Shown: positions 15,036-23,978, counted from the stretch's first letter. The stretch: DNA of 64,000 nucleotides from Castellaniella hirudinis (GCF_042651965.1 NZ_JBHSDY010000010.1:186001-250000); one strand, 5' to 3'. Numbers and translations are program-made. Notes: a model not told the origin generated them from the letters alone.

Positions 15036-18031
15036 GCCAGTCCTGCCGTCTGCCCCAGGGGGGGCGCGTGCGCCGTGGCGTTCCGGTGAATTTCACCTTC
15101 AACGGCAAGGCGTATGCGGGCTTCGAGGGGGACACCCTGGCCTCGGCCCTGCTGGCCAATGGGGTGCATTTCGTCGCGCGCAGTTTCAAGTATCACCGCC
15201 CGCGCGGCATCCTGACCGCCGGCGTCGAGGAGCCGAACGCGCTGGTGCAGCTTGAAAGCGGCCCCTACACGATCCCGAATGCGCGCGCCACCGAAGTCGA
15301 GCTTTATGACGGGCTGCGGGCCACCAGCGTGAACGCCAAGCCCGACATCGAGCATGACCGCATGGCCATCATGCAGCGTTTCGCGCGCTTCATCCCGGCT
15401 GGTTTCTACTACAAGACCTTCATGTGGCCGCGGAGCTGGTGGGGCAAGTACGAGGAACGCATCCGCGACGCCGCCGGCCTGGGCTCGGTGCCCGAGGCGC
15501 TGGACCCGGACCGCTACGAGAAACGCTATGCCCATTGCGACGTGCTGGTCGTCGGGGCGGGGCCGGCCGGTCTGGCCGCCGCCTGCGCGGCCGCGCGCGC
15601 CGGGGCGCGCGTCATGCTGACGGACAATGGCGCCGAGGCCGGCGGCAGCCTGCTGGCGGCCGATGAGATCATCGACGGCCGACCGGCGCTCGACTGGGTG
15701 GCTGAACGGATGGCCGAGCTGTCCGCGCTGCCGGACGTGCGGATCCTGATGCGCACGACGGCCTTCGGATACCAGGACCACAATCTGGTGACCGCCTGCG
15801 AGCGCCTGCACGATCACCTGCCGATCCGGCAGCGCGCCGGCACGCGTGAGCGCATCTGGAAGATCCGCGCGCGTCACGTCGTGCTGGCCACCGGCGCCCA
15901 CGAGCGCCCGCTGGTGTTCGGCAACAACGACATCCCCGGCATCATGCTGGCCGGCGCCGTGTCCACCTATCTGCATCGCTACGCCGTGCTGCCCGGCCGC
16001 CGCGCCGTGGTGTTCACCAACAATGACAGCGCCTATCAATGCGCGATCGGCCTCAAGCGCCAGGGCGTCGATGTCACGGTCGTCGATCCGCGCGTGATGA
16101 GCGACGGCTCTTTGCCGCGCGAAGCGGCGCAGTCGGGCATCCGGGTGATCCATCAGGCCGTCGTCGCCGAGGCGCATGGCGGCAAGCACGTCGCCGGCGT
16201 GCGGCTGCGCGGCCTGGGGGCGAAGCTGCCTGACGGCGTGGAGTCGCTGCCCTGCGACCTGCTGGCGATGTCCGGCGGTTGGAATCCGGTGGTGCACCTG
16301 TACGCGCAATCGCGCGGCAAGCCGCGCTGGTGCGGCGAGCGGGCCTGCTTCGTGCCCGACGCGCCGGCCCAGCCGCAGGGCAGCGCCGGTGCGGCCAACG
16401 GGGATTTCAGCCTGCAAGCCGCGCTGGACGGCGGCGTGCGGGCCGGCCTGGCCGCTGTGCAGGGAATCGCATCGGCCCGGACGGTCGAGGCGCCGGCCTG
16501 GTCGGCGCGTCCCGTGCAGGCGTCGCCTTTGCTGCCCTTGTGGTCGGTGGGCAAGGACCGCCAGGCCAGCCGCGGCCCCAAGCAGTTCATCGATTACCAG
16601 AACGACGTGTCGGTGTCCGACATCCTGCTGGCGGTGCGCGAGGGCTACCATTCCGTCGAGCACGTCAAGCGCTATACGGCAATGGGCTTCGGCACCGATC
16701 AGGGCAAGCTGGGCAATATCAACGGCATGGCGGTGCTGGCCGAGGCGCTGAATCAAAGCATCCCGGAAACCGGCACCACCACCTATCGTCCCAACTACAC
16801 GCCGGTCAGTTTCGGCGCCCTGGCCGGGCGCGAACTGGGCGATCATTTCGATCCGATCCGCAAGACCTGCCTGCATGACTGGAACGTCGAGCAAGGCGCG
16901 CTGTTCGAGGACGTGGGCAACTGGAAACGCGCCCATTACTATCCGAAGCCGGGCGAGGACATGCACGCCGCTGTGCGGCGCGAATGCCTGGCCGTGCGCA
17001 ACGCCGTCGGCATCCTGGACTACAGCACCCTGGGCAAGATCGACGTGCGCGGTCCCGATGCGGCGGAGTTCCTGAACCGCCTGTACGTCAATTCCTGGAC
17101 CAAGCTGCAGCCCGGCCGCTGCCGCTACGGCTTGCTGCTGGACGAAAACGGCATGGTCATGGACGACGGTGTCAGCATCCGGCTGGCCGACGATCACTTC
17201 CTGCTGACCACCACCACCAGCGGCGCCGCGCGCATCATGAGCTGGATGGAGCGCTGGCTGCAGACGGAATGGCCGGACCTGAAGGTCTATCTGACCTCGG
17301 TGACCGACCAGTACGCCGTCGCCACCATCGCCGGGCCGCATGCCCGCAAGGTGCTGCGCGCCGTGTGCCGGGACATCGATTTCGACAATGAGGCCTTCCC
17401 GTTCATGAGTTTCAAGGAAGGCACCATCGGCGGCGTGTTCGCCCGTGTGCTGCGGGTCAGCTTCTCGGGCGAACTGTCGTACGAAATCTATATGCCCGCC
17501 AATAGCGGCCGCGCGGTCGTCGAACAGTTGATGCGGGCCGGTGAACCCTACGGCATCACGCCGTACGGCACCGAGACCATGCACGTGCTGCGCGGTGAAA
17601 AGGGTTTCATCATCGTCGGCCAGGATACCGATGGTTCCGTCAGTCCGGTGGACCTGGGCATGGGCGGGATGATCGCCAAGACCAAGGACTGCCTGGGCAA
17701 GCGCTCGCTCATGCGCAGCGACACGCGCAGCGCCGGGCGCAAGCAGTTCGTCGGCCTGCTGGCGGAAGACCCGGCCTGCGTCCTGCCCGAGGGCGGCCAG
17801 ATTCTGCAGGGGCCGACGCAGGCGGCCATCGCGCCGATGTTCGGCCACGTGACTTCCAGCTACATGAGCCCGATTCTGGGGCGCTCGATCGCGCTGGCCT
17901 TGCTGAAGGGCGGCCAGGAGCGGATGGGACAGACCGTCACCGTCGCCACGGCCGACGGCCGCTTCATGCCGGCGCGCGTCTGCAGCCCCGTGTTCTATGA
18001 CCCCGAAGGAACCCGTCAAAATGTCGAGTGA
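15032..18031 (+). CDS. soxA: Sarcosine oxidase subunit alpha
   Basis: The 999-aa subunit has three parts. An N-terminal 2Fe-2S-like 'Fer2_4' fold (FTFNGKAYAGFEGDTLASAL; RSFKYHRPRGILTAG) is followed by an NAD-binding Rossmann region (VVGAGPAGLAAACAAARAGA; ATGAHERPLVF). The C-terminal half is a glycine-cleavage T-protein-like aminomethyltransferase that binds THF (VGILDYSTLGKIDVRGPDA; SGELSYEIYMP; GTETMHVLRGEKGF). It channels the methyl-derived C1 unit from the beta subunit to THF. The start overlaps the soxD stop by 4 nt (ATGA), showing translational coupling. It has the usual full length of about 1000 aa. Confidence 0.96.
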   Translation: MSQSCRLPQGGRVRRGVPVNFTFNGKAYAGFEGDTLASALLANGVHFVARSFKYHRPRGILTAGVEEPNALVQLESGPYTIPNARATEVELYDGLRATSVNAKPDIEHDRMAIMQRFARFIPAGFYYKTFMWPRSWWGKYEERIRDAAGLGSVPEALDPDRYEKRYAHCDVLVVGAGPAGLAAACAAARAGARVMLTDNGAEAGGSLLAADEIIDGRPALDWVAERMAELSALPDVRILMRTTAFGYQDHNLVTACERLHDHLPIRQRAGTRERIWKIRARHVVLATGAHERPLVFGNNDIPGIMLAGAVSTYLHRYAVLPGRRAVVFTNNDSAYQCAIGLKRQGVDVTVVDPRVMSDGSLPREAAQSGIRVIHQAVVAEAHGGKHVAGVRLRGLGAKLPDGVESLPCDLLAMSGGWNPVVHLYAQSRGKPRWCGERACFVPDAPAQPQGSAGAANGDFSLQAALDGGVRAGLAAVQGIASARTVEAPAWSARPVQASPLLPLWSVGKDRQASRGPKQFIDYQNDVSVSDILLAVREGYHSVEHVKRYTAMGFGTDQGKLGNINGMAVLAEALNQSIPETGTTTYRPNYTPVSFGALAGRELGDHFDPIRKTCLHDWNVEQGALFEDVGNWKRAHYYPKPGEDMHAAVRRECLAVRNAVGILDYSTLGKIDVRGPDAAEFLNRLYVNSWTKLQPGRCRYGLLLDENGMVMDDGVSIRLADDHFLLTTTTSGAARIMSWMERWLQTEWPDLKVYLTSVTDQYAVATIAGPHARKVLRAVCRDIDFDNEAFPFMSFKEGTIGGVFARVLRVSFSGELSYEIYMPANSGRAVVEQLMRAGEPYGITPYGTETMHVLRGEKGFIIVGQDTDGSVSPVDLGMGGMIAKTKDCLGKRSLMRSDTRSAGRKQFVGLLAEDPACVLPEGGQILQGPTQAAIAPMFGHVTSSYMSPILGRSIALALLKGGQERMGQTVTVATADGRFMPARVCSPVFYDPEGTRQNVE

Positions 18032-18611
18032 AATCCAACAACAGAGCCCGCTGGTCGGCTTGCAGGCCGGTGAGGGCCGGCCGCTGCAGCATCGTGCCGC
18101 CGGACGGGTGCTCTTGAACGAACAGCCGCTGGTCGGCCTGGCCAATCTGCGTCTCGATCCCGGGTCGGACGCGGTGCGGGATGCCTTGCGCGCGGGTCTG
18201 GGACTGGAGTTGCCGCTGGCGCCCAATACCGTGTCCCGGGGCCGCGATGCGATGGCCTTGTGGCTGGGGCCCGATGAGTGGCTGCTGCGGGCGCTGCCCG
18301 ACGGTCCCGTCGACCTGGCCGCACGGGTGGAAAGCGCCTTGGCGGGCCATTGGTTTGCGGTCACGGACCAGACCAGCGGCTATTCGGTGGTGCAGTTGCA
18401 CGGCCCCGGGACGCGCGATGTGCTGAACGCGGGATGTCCGCTGGACCTGCACCCCGGCGTCTTGAAGCGGGGTCAGTGCGCCCAGTCCCACTTCTTCAAG
18501 GCGAGCGTGCTGTTGCGCCCGCTGGACGAACAAGGGGATGGCTGGGAACTGATCGTGCGGCGCAGTTTTGCCGACGCCACCGTGCGCCTGCTGATGGACG
18601 CCATGCAGTGA
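18021..18611 (+). CDS. soxG: Sarcosine oxidase subunit gamma
   Basis: The 196-aa T-protein-like small subunit contains LWLGPDEWLL, VTDQTSGYSVVQLHGPGTRDVLNAGCPLDLHP-type segments and a C-terminal WELIVRRSFADATVRLLMDA. The ATG at 18021 is preceded by AAGGAA and overlaps the end of soxA by 11 nt. An in-frame start at 17997 would add eight residues without family support. It ends the soxBDAG operon just before a hairpin. Confidence 0.93.
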   Translation: MSSEIQQQSPLVGLQAGEGRPLQHRAAGRVLLNEQPLVGLANLRLDPGSDAVRDALRAGLGLELPLAPNTVSRGRDAMALWLGPDEWLLRALPDGPVDLAARVESALAGHWFAVTDQTSGYSVVQLHGPGTRDVLNAGCPLDLHPGVLKRGQCAQSHFFKASVLLRPLDEQGDGWELIVRRSFADATVRLLMDAMQ

Positions 18612-18627
18612 TGGGTGAGCCTGGACG

Positions 18628-18654
18628 TCAGGGAGTCTCCTGCGGACTCCCTGA
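18628..18654. terminator. Hairpin between convergent soxG and nrdG
   Basis: A perfect 10-bp stem (TCAGGGAGTC / GACTCCCTGA) with a 7-nt loop sits in the 58-bp gap between two converging genes. There is no U-run. Confidence 0.5.
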
Positions 18655-18669
18655 TGCCTGGTGCGGCCA

Positions 18670-19440
18670 TCAATCGCGCCGCAATTCGAAGCGTTCGAAT
18701 AAATCGGTCAGGGCCTCCCGCACGGCCATGCCCGGCCAGTCGCGCAGCGGGCCTCGGGTGTTCAGGGTGGCGTCCGCGCAGCCCTGCGGTCGAAAGACCT
18801 GCACTGCGTAGCGCCGCACTCCCAGGTCGGCCAGCTCGCGGCCCAAGGCCAGCAGGCCGTCCGCATCGATCAGGTCGGGATGGGCGGTGGTGCGGCATTC
18901 GAAATCGACACCGCTGTCCAGCACCGCCTGCAGGCTGGCGCGGGCCGGGGCGCCGCTGCCGGCGACCTGGGTGACCCGTTCGTACTGGTCGAACCCGGCC
19001 TTGATGTCCAGCCCTACCCAGTCGACGTCCGGCAGCACCTGCGCCAGGCGGCGCGGGTGGGTGCCGCCGGTGTGCAGGCCGATGCGATAGCCCAGGGCGC
19101 GGACCTGACGGATCGCGCTGCCCAGGCCGGGGTCCATGGCGGGTTCGCCGCCGCTGAACACCACGCCGTCGATCAGCCCGACGCGGCGGCGCAGAAACGC
19201 CATGACCTCCTGCCAGTCCAGCGGGCTGTCGGCCGTGCGCGGCTGCAGGTGCGGGTTATGGCAATAGCCGCAGCGCCAGGGGCAGCCCTGCACGAAGACG
19301 ACGGCGGCCAGCAGGCCGGGGTAGTCCGTGGCCGTGAAGGGCACCAGCCCGCCGACTTTCAGACGGGCGGGCGCGCGTCCCGGCGTGATGCGCGGGACGG
19401 CGGCGGCCGTTGGGGCGTGGGACGCGGTGGCGGCGTGCAT
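18670..19440 (-). CDS. nrdG: Anaerobic ribonucleotide reductase activating protein (radical SAM)
   Basis: The 256-aa radical-SAM activase has its 4Fe-4S cysteines C53, C57 and C60 in FVQGCPWRCGYCHNPHLQ. The SAM-binding GGEP motif is in GVVFSGGEPAMDP. It abstracts hydrogen from the glycyl-radical glycine of class III ribonucleotide reductase. About 25 N-terminal residues before RLKVGGLVPFTATDYPG are low-complexity and may not belong. It is only 6 nt downstream of the small gene encoding the glycyl-radical segment, and the operon order is nrdD, small nrdD C-terminal gene, nrdG. Confidence 0.9.
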   Translation of the reverse strand: MHAATASHAPTAAAVPRITPGRAPARLKVGGLVPFTATDYPGLLAAVVFVQGCPWRCGYCHNPHLQPRTADSPLDWQEVMAFLRRRVGLIDGVVFSGGEPAMDPGLGSAIRQVRALGYRIGLHTGGTHPRRLAQVLPDVDWVGLDIKAGFDQYERVTQVAGSGAPARASLQAVLDSGVDFECRTTAHPDLIDADGLLALGRELADLGVRRYAVQVFRPQGCADATLNTRGPLRDWPGMAVREALTDLFERFELRRD

Positions 19441-19446
19441 CGGGCT

Positions 19447-19629
19447 TTACGCGGCCGGGCGGGCAGGCGCCTGGCCGACGCGCCGTTCGACGAAGTAGCG
19501 GCGCTCGTGGAATTCGCCTTTCTTGCCGATGTTGAAGGACGACATGGGACGGTGATAGCCCATGACGCGGGTCCAGATTTCGCAGGGCTGGCGTTCGGCG
19601 TCGTTCAGGGTGATGGAGGTGGTTTGCAT
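19447..19629 (-). CDS. Separate glycyl-radical C-terminal domain of class III ribonucleotide reductase
   Basis: The 60-aa protein contains CEIWTRVMGYHRP followed by SFNIGKKGEFHERRYF. This is exactly the sequence that forms the C-terminal tail of single-chain NrdD enzymes and carries the radical glycine (RVMGY). The adjacent large nrdD gene ends before this tail. The ATG at 19629 has AGGAG with a 6-nt spacer, so it is an independently translated gene rather than simple frameshift debris. It lies 35 nt after the nrdD stop and 6 nt before nrdG. The two polypeptides are inferred to assemble in trans. Confidence 0.85.
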   Translation of the reverse strand: MQTTSITLNDAERQPCEIWTRVMGYHRPMSSFNIGKKGEFHERRYFVERRVGQAPARPAA

Positions 19630-19664
19630 AGGATGCTCCTGTTCAGGGTGGGTGGAAAAAGCGT

Positions 19665-21446
19665 TCAGGCCGCCGCTTCGTGCGCGGCCGCCTCGGTGAT
19701 GGCTGCCCGCTGTTTGCGGGCGATCAGCTCGTCGTCGCACTGCGGGCAGAATTCGTGCTTGCCCGGCAGGTAGCCGTGCCTGGGGCAGATGGAAAACGTC
19801 GGGGTGACCGTGATGTAGGGCAGCGAGAAGCGGCCCAGCGTGCGGCGCACCAGCTCGCGGCAGGCGTCGGCCGAGGACAGCGGTTCGGTCATGTACAGGT
19901 GCAGCACGGTGCCGCCGGTGTATTTGCGCTGCAGTTCGTCCTGGCGCTCCAGCGCCTCGAAGGGGTCGTCGGTGAAGCCCACCGGCAGTTGGGACGAGTT
20001 TGTGTAGTAGGGCATGTCGTCCGTGCCGGCCTGCAGAATGTCGGGCCAGCGGGCGCGGTCTTCCTTGGCGAAGCGGTAGGTCGTGCCTTCGGCCGGGGTG
20101 GCTTCCAGGTTGTACAGGTGGCCGGTGGCTTCCTGGAACTCGACCATGCGGGCGCGCACGTGGTCCAGCAGGCGCACGGCGAAATCGTGGCCCCAGGGGT
20201 GCGTCAGATCGTGTTCATCCGCCGTGAAGTTGCGGATCATTTCATTGATGCCGTTGACCCCCAGCGTCGAGAAGTGGTTGCGCAGGGTGCCCAGGTAGCG
20301 GCGCGTGTACGGGAACAGGCCGTCGTCCATGTGCTGCTGGATGACGCGGCGCTTGGTTTCCAGGCTATCGCGGCCCAGGGCCAGCAGTTCGTCCAGGCGG
20401 GCGAACAGGCCGGCTTCGTCGCCGGCGTGCAGATAGCCCAGCCGTGCGCAGTTGATCGTCACCACGCCCAGCGAACCGGTCTGCTCGGCCGAGCCGAACA
20501 GGCCGTTGCCGCGCTTGAGCAGTTCGCGCAGATCCAGTTGCAGGCGGCAGCACATGGACCGGATCATGTTCGGCTGCAGTTCCGAATTGATGAAATTCTG
20601 GAAGTAGGGCAGACCGTATTTGGCGGTCATTTCGAACAGCAGTTCGGCGTTGGGGCTGTGCCAGTCGAAGTCGGGCGTGATGTTGTAGGTGGGGATGGGA
20701 AAGGTAAAGGCGCGACCGCGCGCGTCCCCGGCCATCATGACCTCGATGTAGGCGCGGTTGATCATGTCCATCTCGGCCTGCAGGTCGCCATAGGCGAAGG
20801 GCATTTCCTGGCCGCCGATGACCGGAATCTGCGTGCGCAGGTCTTCCGGGCAGACCCAGTCGAAGGTCAGGTTGGTGAATGGCGTCTGCGTGCCCCAGCG
20901 CGAGGGCACGTTCAGATTGAAGATCAGTTCCTGGATGCACTGGCGGACGTCCGCGTAGGACAGGGCGTCCTTGCGGACGAAGGGCGCCATATAGGTGTCG
21001 AAAGAGCTGAACGCCTGGGCGCCGGCCCACTCGTTTTGCAGCGTGCCCAGGAAATTGACGATCTGGCCCACGGCGCTGCCCATGTGGCGCGGGGGGCCGG
21101 ATTCGATCTTGCCGGGCACGCCGTTCAGGCCTTCGGTCAGCAGGGTGCGCAGCGACCAGCCGGCGCAGTAGCCCGACAGCATGTCCAGATCGTGGATGTG
21201 CAGGTCGCCCTGGCGGTGCGCCTGGCCGATGGTTTCGGGGTAGACGTGGCTGAGCCAGTAATTGGCGATCATCTTGCCCGAGGTGTTCAGGATCAGGCCG
21301 CCCAGCGAGTAGCCCTGGTTGGCGTTGGCGTTGACGCGCCAGTCCTGGCGGCGCAGGTATTCGTCGATGGAGCGGATCACGTCCACGTGCGGGACGGGGC
21401 GCTCGGCCGGGGCGGCGGCCGAGGTCTGGGGCTGGCTGGAAGTCAT
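19665..21446 (-). CDS. nrdD: Anaerobic ribonucleoside-triphosphate reductase, catalytic chain lacking the glycyl-radical tail
   Basis: The 593-aa class III ribonucleotide reductase catalytic chain makes dNTPs without oxygen. Recognisable parts are WRVNANANQGYSLGGLI, LHIHDLDMLSGYCAGWSL, the catalytic-cysteine segment MIRSMCCRLQLD and the C-terminal zinc-site CPRHGY...CPQC. In contiguous NrdD proteins the zinc site is followed by the TRVMGYHRP radical tail. Here the chain instead ends with an alanine-rich stretch and the tail is the next gene. The ATG at 21446 fits better than an upstream in-frame start at 21491 inside the promoter. NrdR-box-like palindromes precede it. Confidence 0.93.
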   Translation of the reverse strand: MTSSQPQTSAAAPAERPVPHVDVIRSIDEYLRRQDWRVNANANQGYSLGGLILNTSGKMIANYWLSHVYPETIGQAHRQGDLHIHDLDMLSGYCAGWSLRTLLTEGLNGVPGKIESGPPRHMGSAVGQIVNFLGTLQNEWAGAQAFSSFDTYMAPFVRKDALSYADVRQCIQELIFNLNVPSRWGTQTPFTNLTFDWVCPEDLRTQIPVIGGQEMPFAYGDLQAEMDMINRAYIEVMMAGDARGRAFTFPIPTYNITPDFDWHSPNAELLFEMTAKYGLPYFQNFINSELQPNMIRSMCCRLQLDLRELLKRGNGLFGSAEQTGSLGVVTINCARLGYLHAGDEAGLFARLDELLALGRDSLETKRRVIQQHMDDGLFPYTRRYLGTLRNHFSTLGVNGINEMIRNFTADEHDLTHPWGHDFAVRLLDHVRARMVEFQEATGHLYNLEATPAEGTTYRFAKEDRARWPDILQAGTDDMPYYTNSSQLPVGFTDDPFEALERQDELQRKYTGGTVLHLYMTEPLSSADACRELVRRTLGRFSLPYITVTPTFSICPRHGYLPGKHEFCPQCDDELIARKQRAAITEAAAHEAAA

Positions 21447-21454
21447 CCTGGTGA

Positions 21455-21507
21455 TCTCTATATATTGTGTATTTATGAATCGTAAACACAATATATGGTG
21501 GTATCAA
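21455..21507 (-). promoter_or_regulatory. nrdD promoter with two NrdR-box-like palindromes
   Basis: On the minus strand TTGATA (21502-21507) and TACGAT (21479-21484) form a -35/-10 pair with a 17-bp spacer. Two 16-bp sites, TCTCTATATATTGTGT (21455-21470) and ACACAATATATGGTGG (21486-21501), each match about 14 of 16 positions of the NrdR-box consensus acaCwAtATaTwGtgt as I recall it. They are 31 bp apart, three helical turns, as is usual for paired NrdR boxes. One lies in the promoter spacer and one in the leader, so dATP-dependent repression is likely. Confidence 0.7.
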
Positions 21508-21598
21508 GCCGAACGGAGACTTTTTTGGATAGCCTTGATGGAGGTCAAGAACAGGCGCGTGCGCGGCCCTTCGCACGAGGCCTGCGCACGATGCGGCG

Positions 21599-23080
21599 TT
21601 ACGACAGATCGATCCAGATGGTTTTGAGTTGCGTGTATTGGTCGTGCGCGTGGATGGAGTTGTCGCGCCCGCCGAAGCCCGACTGCTTGTAGCCGCCGAA
21701 CGGCGTCGAGATGTCGCCCTCGCCGAAGCTGTTGACGGTGACGGTGCCGGCGCGCAGCATCCGGGCGCCCCGGATCGCCTGCTTGCCGTGGGCCGAGAAG
21801 ATCGAGGCGGCCAGGCCATAGTCGGTGTCGTTGGCGACCGCGATGGCTTCCTCGAAGCTGTCGACGGTGATCACGCTCAGGATGGGGCCGAAGATTTCCT
21901 CGACGGCCAGTGTCGAGTCGCGCCGGGTGTCGACGATGGTGGGTTCGACGAAGCCTTCGGACACGATCTTGCCGCCCATCAGGACTGTTTCCGCCCGGGC
22001 CGCTTCCAGGTACGCACTGACTTTCTGGAAGTGCGCCTTGGACACCAGAGCGCCGACGCGCACGGCGGGATCCAGCGGGTCGCCCACGAGCCAGTTCGCA
22101 GCCTCGGCCTTGACCCGTTCGAGCAGGCGATCCTTGATGCCGCGCTGCACGATCAGCCGGGATGCGGCCGAGCAGTTTTCGCCCATGTTCCAGAATGCGC
22201 CGTTGACGACGTGCGCCGCCACGGTGTCCAGGTCTTCGGCGTCGTCCAGCACGACGCAGGGGTTCTTGCCGCCCAGTTCCAGCACCACTTCCTTGAGGTT
22301 GCTGGCGGAGGAATAATTCAGGAAGCGCCGCCCGGTCGCCGTCGAACCGGTGAAGCTGACCATGTCCACGTCGGGATGTTTGCCCAGGGGTTCGCCCACT
22401 TCGGCGCCGGAACCGGTGACGATGTTCAGCACCCCGGCCGGCAGCCCGGCCTGGACCGCCAGTTCGGCCACGCGCAGCGCCGTCAGGGTGGTTTCTCCGG
22501 CGGGCTTCATGACGACCGAGCAACCGGAGGCCAGGGCGGGGCCGATTTTCCAGGCCATCATCAGCAGCGGAAAGTTCCAGGGCAGCACCAGGCCGACGAC
22601 GCCGACGGGCTCGCGCACCACCAGGGCGATGTGGCTGTCCGAGGCGGGGGCGACCTGGTCGTAGATCTTGTCGATCAATTCGGCGTGCCATTTGAGCACG
22701 TGGATGGTTTCCGGCACGTCCACGGTTTCGCAGTCGAAGATGGTCTTGCCGCTGTCGATGCTTTCCAGCACGGCCAGTTCGCGGGCGTGCGTTTCCATCA
22801 GATGCGCCAGGCGCAGCAGGGTTTCCTTGCGTTCGCGGGGGTGGATGCGCGACCAGCGGCCGTCCTCGAAGGCGGTGCGCGCGGCGGCGACGGCCAGGTC
22901 GACATCTTCGGCGCTGCAGGCGGCAATCTCCGTCAACGGTGCGCCGGTGGCGGGATTGGTGGTGGCGAAGGTCCGGCCCGAGAGCGCCGGGCGGAACTCG
23001 CCGTCGATGAAGGCGTGTTGCGGCAGTTTCAGTCCTGCTGCGATGCGGTGGTATTCGGCCGGAGTGAGAAAGTCGGACAT
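21599..23080 (-). CDS. NAD(P)-dependent aldehyde dehydrogenase (PuuC-like)
   Basis: The 493-aa ALDH-superfamily enzyme oxidises an aldehyde or semialdehyde to the acid. Catalytic residues are visible: N169 in LPWNFP, E268 in LELGGK and C303 in NMGENCSAASR. FTGSTATG, EEIFGPILSV and the C-terminal PFGGYKQSGFGGRDNS are also present. The closest remembered relatives are PuuC and betaine-aldehyde-type dehydrogenases. It is the last gene of the minus-strand operon with a betaine-type ABC importer, an FAD oxidoreductase and a DapA-family lyase. A semialdehyde generated by the lyase is a plausible substrate, but identity is not determined. Confidence 0.88.
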   Translation of the reverse strand: MSDFLTPAEYHRIAAGLKLPQHAFIDGEFRPALSGRTFATTNPATGAPLTEIAACSAEDVDLAVAAARTAFEDGRWSRIHPRERKETLLRLAHLMETHARELAVLESIDSGKTIFDCETVDVPETIHVLKWHAELIDKIYDQVAPASDSHIALVVREPVGVVGLVLPWNFPLLMMAWKIGPALASGCSVVMKPAGETTLTALRVAELAVQAGLPAGVLNIVTGSGAEVGEPLGKHPDVDMVSFTGSTATGRRFLNYSSASNLKEVVLELGGKNPCVVLDDAEDLDTVAAHVVNGAFWNMGENCSAASRLIVQRGIKDRLLERVKAEAANWLVGDPLDPAVRVGALVSKAHFQKVSAYLEAARAETVLMGGKIVSEGFVEPTIVDTRRDSTLAVEEIFGPILSVITVDSFEEAIAVANDTDYGLAASIFSAHGKQAIRGARMLRAGTVTVNSFGEGDISTPFGGYKQSGFGGRDNSIHAHDQYTQLKTIWIDLS

Positions 23081-23129
23081 GGGAACTCGCGTGATGGATG
23101 GACAGTGGGACGTGGAGAGGTGAGGCGCG

Positions 23130-23978
23130 TCATGGGCGGGCTTTTTCCTTGCCGCCCAACGCCGCCTTGGACAGCCGGTCCAGCAGCAGCGCCACCGCGA
23201 CGATGGCCAGGCCGGCGCGCAGCCCCAGGCCCATTTCCATGCGCGTCAGGCCGCGGGTGACTTCCGCGCCCAGGCCGCCCGATCCGACCAGGCCGGCCAG
23301 GACCACCATCGCCAGCGACAACAGGATGCATTGGTTCAGGCCGACCAGCAGCGTGGGCATGGCGGCCGGGATTTCGATCTTCAGCAGCACGGTGCGCGGC
23401 GGCGCGCCCAGCGCCTGCCCCAATTCCTGCAGGTCGTGCGGGATCTGCTTGAAGGCCAGCGTGGTCAGGCGCAGCATCGGCGGGATGCCGTAGACGATGG
23501 TGGCGATGATGGCCGGGACGCTGCCCAGGCTGAACAGGATCACGGCCGGGATCAGATACACCCAGGGCGGCACGGTCTGCATGATGTCCAGGATGGGGCG
23601 CAGCATGGCTTCCAGGACCGGGCGGCGGGCCGCCAGCACGCCCAGCGGAAAGGCGATGGCCACGGACAGGACCACGGCGACCGTGACGAGCGTGATCGTC
23701 TGGATGGCTTCGGGCCACAGGCCCACCCCCCAGCAGAATCCCTGCGTCAGGGCCGTGATGACGGCGGGGCGCAGGCCCAGCAGCTTCAGGACCAGCGCGG
23801 TGCTGACGAGGATCAGCGCCCACGGCGGCAGGATCATCAGGAGCGCGGTCAGGCCGTTCAGCACGAGCTGGATGACGTCGCTGATGAAGGCGAACAAGGG
23901 GTGCCAATGGACGTTCAGCCAGTCCACCGCCGGGGTCAGCCAGGCGCCGGGCGAGAAGGTCGGCAGGATCGAACTCAT
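23130..23978 (-). CDS. ABC transporter permease, ProW-like (second of two)
   Basis: The 282-aa inner-membrane permease of the glycine-betaine/proline (QAT) class has about six or seven helices. It carries the conserved cytoplasmic loop ELGQALGAPPRTVLLKIEIPAAMPTLLVGLN. GGGAG precedes the ATG at 23978, which overlaps the stop of the preceding permease gene by 4 nt. Longer in-frame readings extend into that neighbour and are not real. It pairs with the other permease to form a heterodimeric channel. Confidence 0.9.
   Translation of the reverse strand: MSSILPTFSPGAWLTPAVDWLNVHWHPLFAFISDVIQLVLNGLTALLMILPPWALILVSTALVLKLLGLRPAVITALTQGFCWGVGLWPEAIQTITLVTVAVVLSVAIAFPLGVLAARRPVLEAMLRPILDIMQTVPPWVYLIPAVILFSLGSVPAIIATIVYGIPPMLRLTTLAFKQIPHDLQELGQALGAPPRTVLLKIEIPAAMPTLLVGLNQCILLSLAMVVLAGLVGSGGLGAEVTRGLTRMEMGLGLRAGLAIVAVALLLDRLSKAALGGKEKARP

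Noticed and set aside
14999..18364. Minus-strand open frame of 1121 codons opposite soxA/soxG
   Set aside because: Antisense to sarcosine oxidase subunits with clear motifs; composition is a GC-skew artefact.
19630..19664. Frameshift or sequencing error splitting nrdD
   Set aside because: The downstream piece starts with ATG behind a well-spaced AGGAG and the upstream piece ends in a non-conserved tail, so a genuine two-gene arrangement is more likely. Kept as a testable finding.
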